Position numbers and translations under genes: made by a program. Source: Bacteroidales bacterium (GTDB taxonomy: Bacteria; Bacteroidota; Bacteroidia; Bacteroidales; F082). From it: 50,013 bases of DNA. The stretch covers positions 1 to 50,013 of the forward strand of contig JABFQW010000063.1 of the NCBI GenBank assembly GCA_013141455.1, given 5' to 3'. A model generated the notes under the pieces. It ran no database searches, was not told the DNA's origin, and was given only the letters and a program-made list of their open reading frames with translations. Numbering within the stretch: position 1 is the first letter of the stretch; each line of letters begins with the position of its first letter. Below, in pieces: positions 35,796 through 44,678 of this stretch.

Positions 35796-35834
35796 AAAAT
35801 CATTACTATTTCACACTAATTATCCCCTGCTATT

Positions 35835-36539
35835 ATGGATGTGATCATTACCGGTGCTTCGCGCGGAATAGGTTATGAAATTGCCCTTACCATGGCAGCA
35901 TCGGTAAAATGTCGGATTTTGGCAATTTCGAGAAATTTGAAACCTTTAACCAATCTGAAACAGCAGGTTGAAGCTTTAACAAACGGCTCGGAACTGACCC
36001 CCTTCTCACTTGATTTTGAACAAGCTGGTTTCGAATTGGAACTCATCAAAAAAATAAAAGCCTTACACTTTGAACCCGGTATCGTAATTAATAATGCTGG
36101 TCTGTTGATCGCTAAACCTTTTAAAGACTTAGAAAGTTCTGATTTCGACCGTATTTTTGATGTCAATGTAAAAAGCGTTTTTTTGATTATTAAAAGTTTG
36201 CTCGAATTCATTCCACAAAAATCACATATCGTTACAATCAGTAGCGTAGGTGGAATTCAGGGAAGCGCAAAATTCAATGGTTTATCATTGTATAGTTCAA
36301 GCAAAGCCGCACTGTGTGTACTTACCGAATGCCTGGCCGAAGAACTGAAACCCAATAACATACAATGCAACTGCCTGGCTCTTGGTTCTGTTCAAACCGA
36401 AATGTTTAAAGAAGCATTCCCCGGTTATGAAGCAGCGATATCGGCCAATGAAATGAGTAAATATATTGTTGATTTCGCATTAACCGGAAACCGGTTCTAT
36501 AACGGCAAAGTGTTAGCGGTATCAAGTACTACACCATAA
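35835..36539 (+). CDS. Short-chain dehydrogenase/reductase (SDR)
   Basis: 234 residues of a classical NAD(P)-dependent SDR. TGASRGIGYE (cofactor loop) at residues 6-15, VINNAGLL with the conserved asparagine, TISSVGG with the catalytic serine and LYSSSKAALCV with Y153 and K157 complete the active site. Substrate cannot be inferred. It follows a lipoprotein gene and precedes a T9SS cargo gene; no functional link is evident. Confidence 0.9.
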   Translation: MDVIITGASRGIGYEIALTMAASVKCRILAISRNLKPLTNLKQQVEALTNGSELTPFSLDFEQAGFELELIKKIKALHFEPGIVINNAGLLIAKPFKDLESSDFDRIFDVNVKSVFLIIKSLLEFIPQKSHIVTISSVGGIQGSAKFNGLSLYSSSKAALCVLTECLAEELKPNNIQCNCLALGSVQTEMFKEAFPGYEAAISANEMSKYIVDFALTGNRFYNGKVLAVSSTTP

Positions 36540-36568
36540 TTATTCGAACACTAAGAACTAATATTCAC

Positions 36569-36576
36569 TAATTTCG
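36569..36576 (+). promoter_or_regulatory. Possible promoter -7 element TAATTTCG for the large T9SS gene
   Basis: One mismatch from TAnnTTTG, followed by C, 57 bp upstream of the start codon. The same octamer is found at 16825 and 33232. Confidence 0.35.
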
Positions 36577-36633
36577 CAGGCTAAACAAAATGCATTTTTT
36601 TCACTTTTTTGACATTAATCAAAAATAAATATC

Positions 36634-39015
36634 ATGAAACAGACTGTTCTACTAATTTTCTTTTCAATTTTCAGTATTGGACTTTTCGCTCAGGAAAACC
36701 AGTCCGGTACCGAAAACATCTACCCTGAAAGAGTTGTCAAAGCACAATTTTTTGATAAATCGAAAGCTTTACGTGATGTAAACCCAATCGTTCCTGGTTT
36801 GAGAAAGAGGAATTTTCAAAATGATGAAGTAACAAATCCGTCACTTAAACAAAACGACCCTCATGCAAACGTAGCGTTGGAAAACGATGGTATTATTGAT
36901 CCGGCAGTTCAGGCCGCGATATTATCGAACGAAACCTATTGGCCGCTTCGTAACGTCATGGGATTGGGTAATGTGAACGGTGTGTTTCCTCCTGATACTG
37001 AAGGTGCTGTAGGATTAGATCATTATTTTTTAATGATTAACTGTGCATTTGCAATTTATGATAAAGCAGGTGTTCAACTCTACGGACCGGCTGATAATAA
37101 AACATTATGGGACGGATTCCCTGGTCCCTGGTCAGGTTCAAATGACGGTGATCCAATCGTTCTTTATGATGCTCAGGCTGACAGATGGTTTGCCAGCCAG
37201 TTTGCTTTGCCAAATTATCCAAGTGGCCCCTTCTACCAAATGATTGCGATTTCTGAAACCGGAGATCCATTAGGTGCCTGGTTCCGGTATGCATATTCCT
37301 TTCCAAAGATGAATGACTACCCTAAATTCGGCGTTTGGAATAACTCATATCTCGCCACGTATAATTTTTTCAATGTTGGAGGCAATTATGCTGGCGGTGC
37401 AGCAGTTGTTTTCGATCGTGAAGCCATGCTTGCCGGTGATCCGGATGCTGAGATGATCCAGTTTTCAATCAATGGTAATAAATATGGTATTCTTCCTGCA
37501 GATTTCGATGGGACACCTCCACCAGCCGGTGAACCAGCCTGGTTTGCACACATGAACAGAACAGGAGATAAACATCTCGAAATCTGGAAAGCAATTGTTG
37601 ATTGGTCAAATCCTGGTGCTGCAACCTACACAATGGCTCAAAGTTTGGCTGTAACAACATTTAACGCAAATGTTGCAAATATCCCTCAACCTAATACCAC
37701 ACAAAAATTAACGCCTATCGGAGGCCAATTGATGTACCGGTTACAGTACCGAAATTTTGGTTCTTACTCAACACTCGTTGCTAATCACACTGTTACATCA
37801 AATGCAAAGGCATCCATACGTTGGTATGAACTCCGTAAAACTGCAAATGATTGGTCGGTATATCAACAGAGCACTTTTTCACCGGATGCCGATCATCGTT
37901 GGATGGGAAGCATTGCTATGAATGCAAATGGAAATATCGCCATCGGATATGGTGTATCCGGTACAACCACCTTCCCGAGTATCCGGTATGTTGGCCGTAC
38001 AGCCGGTGCACCATTAAATACACTAAACATTCCTGAAAGTGTGATTGTTGATGGCGCTGCATCACAAACCAATATTGATCGTTGGGGTGATTATAGTTCG
38101 ATGTCGATCGACCCTGCTGATGATTCCACTTTTTGGTATGCGCATATGTACAGGTTAAGCAGCAACTGGCGTACCCAGTTTGCCTCCTTTAACTTTGCTC
38201 CGGGTGTTTCTCCTCAGGTGGATGCCGGGTCTGATGAATATTTGTGTATTGATGGGACAACCGTTACTATCAATGCTACTGCCATTGCTGCAGAAACTGT
38301 GTTATGGACTTCTTCAGGAGATGGTATGTTATTATACACCAACAGGCTTCAAACATTATATGCACCCGGACAAAATGACAGAGTAAACGGATCAGTTGTT
38401 TTAACATGTCAGGTAACAGGTTGGAATGGGGAAGTTGTGTCGGATCAAATGACGATTTTTGTAAACGACCTCCCTCAGGCTAATGCCGGAAATGACACCT
38501 TGATTTGTTATGATGAAACACTCGAGTTAAGTGGAACCGCCATGTTTGCCGATGCTGTTCTGTGGCAGACTGCCGGAGATGGTAATTTTAATGATGCAAC
38601 ACTACTCAATGCGGTATATACACCTGGAAACCAGGATATAACGAATGGAACTGTTGTATTGACACTAACTGCCAATGCCTCAGCAGTTTGTACCGGACAG
38701 GATACAGATAATATGACCTTAACCATTGATGTTTGTAATGCCCTGGACGAAAACCAAACCGCATCAGGCATAGTGCAGGTATCCCCAAATCCAAATCATG
38801 GTGTTTTCACAATTTTAATTAATAATAAGAAAAAAGAAAATGTGAGTTGGGAGATTTCTTCTACGTTGGGCGAAATGATTCAAAATCATACGTATACTAC
38901 TAAGTTGAGTTCATATGATGAACAATTTGATCTCTCCAACTATCCTGACGGTACTTATATCATGCTTATCAAGATAGGCGATAAAACCTATTCTGAAAAA
39001 ATTGTAATCAATTAA
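36634..39015 (+). CDS. Large secreted T9SS protein of unknown function
   Basis: 793 residues. A signal peptide (QTVLLIFFSIFSIGLFAQ) is followed by a region of about 480 residues (roughly 40-520) with blocks such as FPPDTEGAVGLDHYFLMIN, DPIVLYDAQADRWFASQFA, FPKMNDYPKFGVWNNSYLAT and DRWGDYSSMSIDPADDSTFW. It looks like a beta-propeller-type secreted domain, possibly hydrolytic, but I cannot assign an activity. Two PKD/Ig-like modules follow (DAGSDEYLCIDGTTVTI near 527-613, NAGNDTLICYDETLELSG near 614-704), then a T9SS sorting domain (VSPNPNHGVFTILIN to the end). A terminator follows. Confidence 0.82.
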   Translation: MKQTVLLIFFSIFSIGLFAQENQSGTENIYPERVVKAQFFDKSKALRDVNPIVPGLRKRNFQNDEVTNPSLKQNDPHANVALENDGIIDPAVQAAILSNETYWPLRNVMGLGNVNGVFPPDTEGAVGLDHYFLMINCAFAIYDKAGVQLYGPADNKTLWDGFPGPWSGSNDGDPIVLYDAQADRWFASQFALPNYPSGPFYQMIAISETGDPLGAWFRYAYSFPKMNDYPKFGVWNNSYLATYNFFNVGGNYAGGAAVVFDREAMLAGDPDAEMIQFSINGNKYGILPADFDGTPPPAGEPAWFAHMNRTGDKHLEIWKAIVDWSNPGAATYTMAQSLAVTTFNANVANIPQPNTTQKLTPIGGQLMYRLQYRNFGSYSTLVANHTVTSNAKASIRWYELRKTANDWSVYQQSTFSPDADHRWMGSIAMNANGNIAIGYGVSGTTTFPSIRYVGRTAGAPLNTLNIPESVIVDGAASQTNIDRWGDYSSMSIDPADDSTFWYAHMYRLSSNWRTQFASFNFAPGVSPQVDAGSDEYLCIDGTTVTINATAIAAETVLWTSSGDGMLLYTNRLQTLYAPGQNDRVNGSVVLTCQVTGWNGEVVSDQMTIFVNDLPQANAGNDTLICYDETLELSGTAMFADAVLWQTAGDGNFNDATLLNAVYTPGNQDITNGTVVLTLTANASAVCTGQDTDNMTLTIDVCNALDENQTASGIVQVSPNPNHGVFTILINNKKKENVSWEISSTLGEMIQNHTYTTKLSSYDEQFDLSNYPDGTYIMLIKIGDKTYSEKIVIN

Positions 39016-39035
39016 CCTGATAATCAAAGGTTTTT

Positions 39036-39071
39036 AAAAAAGGTGTTTCGATGAGGAACACCTTTTTTTTT
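39036..39071 (+). terminator. Terminator of the large T9SS protein gene
   Basis: Stem AAAAAAGGTGTT / AACACCTTTTTT (12 bp) with a 9-base loop, ending in a run of nine T, 20 bp after the stop codon. Confidence 0.9.
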
Positions 39072-39243
39072 ACTTCGTTGTCAAATAATTGAACCGAATA
39101 TAAGAAATATCAGCCACAGAACCCGGCAAAATCAGATAGTTCGGCTGAGAAAATTCATCAACAGATTCACTTGGCATTAACAAATAACCGGCAAATGGCG
39201 GCTTGTATAATTTTTTCAGTTTTAAAGCAATGCAGGGCTGTGT
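39070..39243 (-). pseudogene. Minus-strand frame resembling a gene remnant
   Basis: An open frame of 57 codons ends in TAA at 39072-39070. It reads as protein-like sequence (KPPFAGYLLMPSESVDEF, then NYLILPGSVADISYIRFNYL). An in-frame TAA lies directly upstream at 39246-39244, and the only internal ATG (39177) gives 35 residues. It overlaps the terminator T-run of the opposing gene. It may be the 3' remnant of a lost gene or chance; I do not recognise the family. Confidence 0.3.
39129..39146 (-). repeat. Dispersed copy of the hairpin 1 sequence
   Basis: AAATCAGATAGTTCGGCT is the exact reverse complement of 14668-14685. Beyond it, 17 unmatched bases separate it from a further segment (GATTCACTTGGCATTAAC) that matches the corresponding hairpin arm (GATTTAGTTGGGATAAAC) at 14 of 18 positions with the same spacing. 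This supports common descent of the two elements. Confidence 0.55.
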
Positions 39244-39525
39244 TTAATTACTAAATTCGCTTTGAAAAGCTACGCAACACGAACCCGGATTATACCTGAG
39301 ATATGTTATTTATTTACTTTTATCATAACTAATCTGTTGCGATTCGAAGTATTGTGGGCTTTGGTTATATCGAGCTACTCAGAACGTAAAGTTTTGATTT
39401 AGTAATACTTAAAATCAATTTTACCATCACCTATTGTGACTGGCATGGCGAAGCACGCTCTACCTGAGCGAAAACCTACGATCCTAATCATCCAAAACCA
39501 TCACAAATAACCTATCTGAATAATT

Positions 39526-40386
39526 ATGCCTGAACCCAATAAATCGTGGAATTTAGTCATTAAACCAAAAGGAAATCTTTTCAGCCTTAACCTGAAAGAA
39601 ATATGGCAATATCGCGATTTACTCGAAATGTATATCAAACGTGATATCATAACCGTTTATAAACAAACAATCCTCGGGCCAGTTTGGTTTTTTATCCAGC
39701 CTATTTTTACGACGATAGTTTTCATGTTCGTTTTTGGAGGTTTGGCCGGAATACCTACCGATGGAATACCACCGGCCCTGTTTTACCTTTCAGGTATTAT
39801 ACTCTGGAATTACTTTTCCGAAACGCTAAATAAAAATGCAGACATCTTTATCGCTAACCAGTTAATATTTGGTAAAATCTATTTCCCGCGTTTAATTGCG
39901 CCGTTAGCGGTAACAATTACCGGCTTATTTAAAATGCTGATACAGTTCCTCGTATTTATTCTTGTTTACGCTTATTATGTTGTTGATGGCAGCACTGTTT
40001 CGATAAATCAATATGCACTTTTGTTACCGGTTCTTATTTTCATTTTAGCGGGTTTATCTCTTGGTTTTGGCATCATAATATCTTCAATGACAACAAAATA
40101 CCGTGATTTGAAATTTTTAATCAGCTTTGCAATTCAGTTGCTGATGTACGCGAGCCCTGTCATTTATCCATTATCTGTTATGGAAGGTAATTACAAGAAA
40201 TATATGTGGCTTATACAGGCGAATCCGGTAACTGCAGTAATGGAAACCTTCAAATTCGGCTTCCTCGGACAGGGAATTTTTTCATGGTTCGCACTTTGTT
40301 ATAGTCTGATATTTTCAATCATAATACTTCTTATCGGCATCATGGTTTTTAATCGTGTCGAACGAAATTTTATGGATGTTATATGA
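39526..40386 (+). CDS. wzm: ABC-2 type polysaccharide export permease (Wzm/KpsM-like)
   Basis: 286 residues with about six transmembrane helices. The N-terminal LLEMYIKRDIITVYKQTILG and FFIQPIFTTIVFMFVFGGLAG and a C-terminal FLISFAIQLLMYASPVIYPLS with LIQANPVTAVMETFKFG are typical of the O-antigen/teichoic-acid ABC permease. It works with the ATPase encoded next. It is the first gene of glycan block 2. Confidence 0.92.
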   Translation: MPEPNKSWNLVIKPKGNLFSLNLKEIWQYRDLLEMYIKRDIITVYKQTILGPVWFFIQPIFTTIVFMFVFGGLAGIPTDGIPPALFYLSGIILWNYFSETLNKNADIFIANQLIFGKIYFPRLIAPLAVTITGLFKMLIQFLVFILVYAYYVVDGSTVSINQYALLLPVLIFILAGLSLGFGIIISSMTTKYRDLKFLISFAIQLLMYASPVIYPLSVMEGNYKKYMWLIQANPVTAVMETFKFGFLGQGIFSWFALCYSLIFSIIILLIGIMVFNRVERNFMDVI

Positions 40387-40454
40387 ATCCAATAAAAACA
40401 AATAAGGTAATCAGCAACACCAATTCATTGAAATTCGCGATTTTACATGTCTGA
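40383..40454 (+). CDS. 23-codon linker ORF between permease and ATPase genes
   Basis: ATG at 40383 overlaps the permease stop (ATGA), and its TGA at 40452-40454 lies just past the ATPase ATG at 40447. The peptide would be MNPIKTNKVISNTNSLKFAI followed by LHV. It bridges an otherwise 60-base gap and may be a translational-coupling relay, or may be chance. No family is recognised. Confidence 0.25.
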   Translation: MNPIKTNKVISNTNSLKFAILHV

Positions 40455-41727
40455 TATAGCACTCAAATTCGAAAACATAAGCAAACAATACCGGTTGGGA
40501 AACATCGGGACAGGGACTTTGAGTAATGATCTTAACCGGTGGTGGTTGATGAACATTCGTGGTAAAGAAGATCCAAATCTGAAAGTTGGAGAAGTAAATG
40601 ATCGGTCGGTCAAAGCAAACAGCGATTACATCTGGGCGCTAAAAAACATCCATTTTGAAGTAAAAAAAGGAGAAGTATTGGGAATTATTGGTAAAAATGG
40701 TGCCGGAAAATCAACATTACTTAAAATTTTATCACGCGTTACTACCCCAACTACCGGCAAGATACACGTATTTGGCCGTATCGCATCACTATTAGAAGTC
40801 GGGACTGGATTTCATCCCGAGATGACTGGCCGTGAAAACATATATATGAACGGCGCCATCATGGGTATGACCAAAAATGAAATAACCCGGAAATTTGATG
40901 AAATCGTTGATTTCTCCGGTGTTGAAAAATATATCGGCACTCCTGTAAAACGTTACTCAAGTGGAATGACTGTGCGCTTAGGGTTTGCCATCGCCGCACA
41001 TCTGGAACCGGAGATTTTGGTAGTCGATGAAGTTTTGGCTGTCGGAGATGCTGAGTTTCAGAAAAAGGCGATCGGAAAGATGCAGGATGTTTCAAAAAGC
41101 GATGGCCGGACAGTTCTTTTCGTAAGCCATAATATGGCCTCGGTGAAGACCCTTTGCAATAATGGTATTCTGCTAAAGAATGGTGAAATATGGAAAACCG
41201 GTGAGATCGATCCGGTAGTAGCTGCCTATCTGAAAGGTGAAAACGAAACCGATAATTACAAAATCTGGTCTGAACCAACCATCTTCAGAAATGGCTTTAA
41301 ACTGCTCGAGATTGGCATTAAAGCAAAAAATAAAAATTTCGATGATGTTATGCGTGTGGACGATGAATTGGAATTTTTTGCAAAATACGTTATCGATACA
41401 TCCATTGACGAACTGCATCTTACTCTCCACTTTAAAGATGAACAAGGAAACAAATTGTTTTCGACAAGCGGAGGCAGAAGCGGATTAAACTATTCGCATT
41501 CAAACGGTGTGTATATGCAGAAGGCTGAAATACCGGCTAATTTTTTTAACTGGGGAAATTTTTCCATTGATTTGTTTGTTGTAGAAAACAGGAAAGAGGC
41601 TGTGATTATTGAAAACGATATTATTTGCTTTACGTTGGCAAATCGACAATTGGAAATAGGCCAATGGATGGGTCGCGAACCTGGTGGAATCACACCCTAT
41701 TTACTCTGGACAAAAACAAAATTATAA
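40447..41727 (+). CDS. wzt: ABC transporter ATPase with Wzt C-terminal domain
   Basis: 426 residues. The ATPase domain (1-245) has Walker A GIIGKNGAGKSTLLKIL (from residue 79), the signature YSSGMTVRLGFAIA (near 170) and Walker B PEILVVDEVLAVGD (near 188). Residues about 270-420 form a beta-sandwich domain (DELEFFAKYVIDTSIDEL, then LHLTLHFKDEQGNKLF and IGQWMGREPGGI) of the Wzt C-terminal type, which in other systems binds the modified terminus of the finished glycan. The chain probably carries a terminal cap read by this domain. Its stop overlaps the next start (TAATG). Confidence 0.93.
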   Translation: MSDIALKFENISKQYRLGNIGTGTLSNDLNRWWLMNIRGKEDPNLKVGEVNDRSVKANSDYIWALKNIHFEVKKGEVLGIIGKNGAGKSTLLKILSRVTTPTTGKIHVFGRIASLLEVGTGFHPEMTGRENIYMNGAIMGMTKNEITRKFDEIVDFSGVEKYIGTPVKRYSSGMTVRLGFAIAAHLEPEILVVDEVLAVGDAEFQKKAIGKMQDVSKSDGRTVLFVSHNMASVKTLCNNGILLKNGEIWKTGEIDPVVAAYLKGENETDNYKIWSEPTIFRNGFKLLEIGIKAKNKNFDDVMRVDDELEFFAKYVIDTSIDELHLTLHFKDEQGNKLFSTSGGRSGLNYSHSNGVYMQKAEIPANFFNWGNFSIDLFVVENRKEAVIIENDIICFTLANRQLEIGQWMGREPGGITPYLLWTKTKL

Positions 41728-42857
41728 TGCACGAAATGACAAAACCTATTTACGTTACCCAACCATCGCTTCCTCCATTAAGTGAGTTTATTCCATACCT
41801 CGAAAAAATATGGAAAAGCAAAATCCTGACAAATAAAGGACCTTTTCATGAACAACTCGAGGAAGAACTCTGTAATTACCTTGGTGTAAAGTATATATCA
41901 CTATTTTGTAATGGAACAGTGGCGTTGATAACAGCGTTGCAGGCATTAAACATTTCAGGCGAGGTAATTACAACACCTTTCAGTTTTGTTGCCTCAACAC
42001 ATGCCTTGTGGTGGAATAATATTCAGCCCGTTTTTGTTGATATTGAGCCTGATAATTTCACGCTCGATCCTTCCCGTATCGAAGCTGCTATTACACCAAA
42101 AACAACGGCTATCCTTCCTGTGCACGTCTATGGAAATCCTTGTAAAGTAAATGATATTCAGAATATTGCAGATACTTATGGATTAAAGGTAATATACGAT
42201 GCCTGTCATACTTTTGGCGTAAAAATAAATGATATCCCAATCCTGAATTTTGGCGACTTGTCGGTAATGAGTTTTCATGCTACCAAGGTTTTTAACACGT
42301 TCGAAGGTGGTGCAATTATTTGTCATGATCAGGCTATGAAAAAGAGGATTGATAATTTAAAAAACTTCGGATTTGCAGGCGAAACCACTGTTGTTGCTCC
42401 AGGTATTAACGCCAAAATGAATGAATTTCAGGCGGCATTAGGTATCCTGCAACTAAAAACAATTGATTCAGTTATTGAAAGACGAAAACAATTAACTGAA
42501 ATCTATCGTCAGGAACTGCATGGGGTTGATGGAATAAGTTACCTTGACGACACAATAAATACCAAACACTGTTATTCCTACTTCCCTATTTTGATCAACG
42601 AAGAAATAGTTGGCAAGTCGAGAGACGAAGTTTATAATGAGCTTAAAAAGAATGATATCAATGGCCGACGATATTTTTATCCATTAATCAGTCAATTCCC
42701 GACATATCGTGGTCTTGATTCTTCAAAACCGGAAAATTTACCAGTTGCTGAAAAAGTCACAAAACAAGTGATTTGTTTGCCTATCTATCCCGATCTTACT
42801 TTCGATCAGGTAAAAAAGTGTGTTAAGGTATTGAAACAGTTCAAAGATCAGAAATAA
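41727..42857 (+). CDS. DegT/DnrJ/EryC1/StrS family sugar aminotransferase
   Basis: 376 residues. PLP-dependent enzyme that puts an amino group on a keto-sugar nucleotide. The PLP lysine is K187 in MSFHATKVFNTFEGG, with ITTPFSFVASTHALWW, DIEPDNFTLDPS and YDACHTFG. The frame is open back to 41625, but the ATG at 41727 overlaps the wzt stop as TAATG and gives the usual N-terminus (MHEMTKPIYVTQPSLPP); this is the likely start. The dehydratase that would make its keto sugar is not in the window. It could make a 3- or 4-amino sugar; position cannot be told. Confidence 0.9.
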   Translation: MHEMTKPIYVTQPSLPPLSEFIPYLEKIWKSKILTNKGPFHEQLEEELCNYLGVKYISLFCNGTVALITALQALNISGEVITTPFSFVASTHALWWNNIQPVFVDIEPDNFTLDPSRIEAAITPKTTAILPVHVYGNPCKVNDIQNIADTYGLKVIYDACHTFGVKINDIPILNFGDLSVMSFHATKVFNTFEGGAIICHDQAMKKRIDNLKNFGFAGETTVVAPGINAKMNEFQAALGILQLKTIDSVIERRKQLTEIYRQELHGVDGISYLDDTINTKHCYSYFPILINEEIVGKSRDEVYNELKKNDINGRRYFYPLISQFPTYRGLDSSKPENLPVAEKVTKQVICLPIYPDLTFDQVKKCVKVLKQFKDQK

Positions 42858-42944
42858 TTCCTGATTTATCATTTTAGTAAAATTTCTTCATGATATATTT
42901 CTCTATATTCATAACCACAGGAATATGAACATTTTAATTGTAAA

Positions 42945-44678
42945 ATGAATCCTTTTTCCAATTTGATACAATCGATAAAATCCTATGAAATAATCATCAA
43001 TTTCATAATCATTTTATTATTTCCACTATTGTTTATCACCCTGGGAATGGATTTTACTGATGGTCCGTTCAATTATAGTATGAATAATACACCAGAGACA
43101 TTAATGACCTTTTGGTTAACATCAAAATTAGGTAACCTATGGTCAATTGTCTTCAGTAATAGTATTTTATCGAACAGAGTGCTTAATTATCTGCTAACAG
43201 AAGGAATTATTTTTTCGTTCCTGTTTTCTTTCTACCAACATAAAAATCGTCTGCTTTTAACCAGGTTTGCGGTGATAGCGGTAATTCTGACAATATCAAC
43301 CAGTTCCCAAACCTACAACTACGGAACATCCACATTAATTTGCGTATCCGGCTTGTTTTTATGTTTCATGAAATTTATAACAACGAATAAACTAAGGTTT
43401 ATCTTTTATTGTGGTATCATTAGTGTGGCTGCCATGCTTTCCAGATTTCCCAGTATCGTGTTGATTCCGGCCTTCATCATTTTTCTTGGCATTTACTCAC
43501 TTTTAAAGAATAGAAATACTCCGGTAAGATTCAATTTCAAACTTCGATATTTCATCAAATTAAGTGCAATTTACTTAACAGCCTGTTTACTAACCCTGAC
43601 CCTGTTTTTTTTACTGTTTAATTCACCTACCGAATATTTCACAAATATCACAAATTACATAACTTCTTCTAATTCTGAACATTATTACTCATTAAGTTCA
43701 ATTTTAAATAATATTATCCGTGATTTTATACTGATTGCAAAATACATCGTGTTACTATTAGCAATGTTAATAACGTACAATCTTGCAATTTACTATACCA
43801 AATTAAATAAATGGATTCTGGTATTGCTATATTCAATTGGGTATATATGGTTTCTTCATTCGTCAAACACCGGCATTTTTAATTTCGGATTTAGTTTAAA
43901 TATTACGGCATTTATATTTTTCATCCTGTTTACTCTCTCCTACTATTATTACAAGAACAGAAAATCCATGCATCTGTTTATTCTCCTTTATATAAGCTTA
44001 CTCATATTTATCGCTGCCATCGGTTCAAATACCGGATTACTTAAAACCAAATCTTTCTCCGCTGTCATTAGTATCGTTTTACTTTTCTGGTTATATAAAA
44101 CAAAACAAAATGCCGGGATTCCAAAAGCGTTTCTTACAATAGTAATTCTATCGTTTACCGTATTTAGTATTTATACCCGATTTACCTGGTTCTATGGTGA
44201 AACTAAAGATATTCATGCGTTGAGATATACAATAAACCATAAAAAACTGCAACACATAAGAACTACCATTCATAGGAAAAACCTGGTCGAAAAGGTCACA
44301 AATGCTGTTGATGCCTTAGGTACAAATCCTGATGGAATCGTTTTCTTCGGAAGCAGTGGACAGATGTTTTACTATTTGTATGAAATGAACCCATTATCGA
44401 AACAACTTTTTTATCTTGAGTCGGACGATTATAACGTATTGAAACAATTAGAAACATCAATTCAACTTGAACACATGTCCCCTATTGTTGTCATAGTTTA
44501 TGGAAATGCGAACCTGGCTTCCTGGCCACAGTATTTATCTGAATCGGTAAATAATGAATTGGAAACCGAAGCAAAAAGATCTGCGAATCTGGTAAATATG
44601 CTTCAAAACAATAATTACCAGATAGTTACTAATGAAAATACCTTTTTAATACTTACACGAAACGAATCAAAAAATTGA
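42945..44678 (+). CDS. Polytopic membrane protein, possible GT-C glycosyltransferase
   Basis: 577 residues with about a dozen hydrophobic segments from residue 14 to 430, then a soluble C-terminal region of about 150 residues (ETKDIHALRYTIN, GTNPDGIVFFGSSGQMFYYL). An acidic loop near residue 35 (GMDFTDGPFNYSMNN) follows the first helix, as in many GT-C enzymes that use lipid-linked sugars. Not a confident family assignment. AT-rich. It sits between the aminotransferase and a GNAT gene whose start overlaps its stop. Confidence 0.6.
   Translation: MNPFSNLIQSIKSYEIIINFIIILLFPLLFITLGMDFTDGPFNYSMNNTPETLMTFWLTSKLGNLWSIVFSNSILSNRVLNYLLTEGIIFSFLFSFYQHKNRLLLTRFAVIAVILTISTSSQTYNYGTSTLICVSGLFLCFMKFITTNKLRFIFYCGIISVAAMLSRFPSIVLIPAFIIFLGIYSLLKNRNTPVRFNFKLRYFIKLSAIYLTACLLTLTLFFLLFNSPTEYFTNITNYITSSNSEHYYSLSSILNNIIRDFILIAKYIVLLLAMLITYNLAIYYTKLNKWILVLLYSIGYIWFLHSSNTGIFNFGFSLNITAFIFFILFTLSYYYYKNRKSMHLFILLYISLLIFIAAIGSNTGLLKTKSFSAVISIVLLFWLYKTKQNAGIPKAFLTIVILSFTVFSIYTRFTWFYGETKDIHALRYTINHKKLQHIRTTIHRKNLVEKVTNAVDALGTNPDGIVFFGSSGQMFYYLYEMNPLSKQLFYLESDDYNVLKQLETSIQLEHMSPIVVIVYGNANLASWPQYLSESVNNELETEAKRSANLVNMLQNNNYQIVTNENTFLILTRNESKN

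Larger units (their letters stand above)
39016..39525. other. Intergenic region with repeat copy and no intact gene
   Basis: About 510 bp. It contains the terminator above, a degenerate relative of hairpin 1 (39111-39180) and an open minus-strand stretch of 57 codons (39070-39243) that lacks a good start. Nothing recognisable is seen from 39245 to the ABC permease start. Confidence 0.6.

Noticed and set aside
41625-41727. Longer N-terminus for the aminotransferase.
   Set aside because: It would overlap wzt by 103 bp and add residues not seen in the family; the TAATG start at 41727 fits both.
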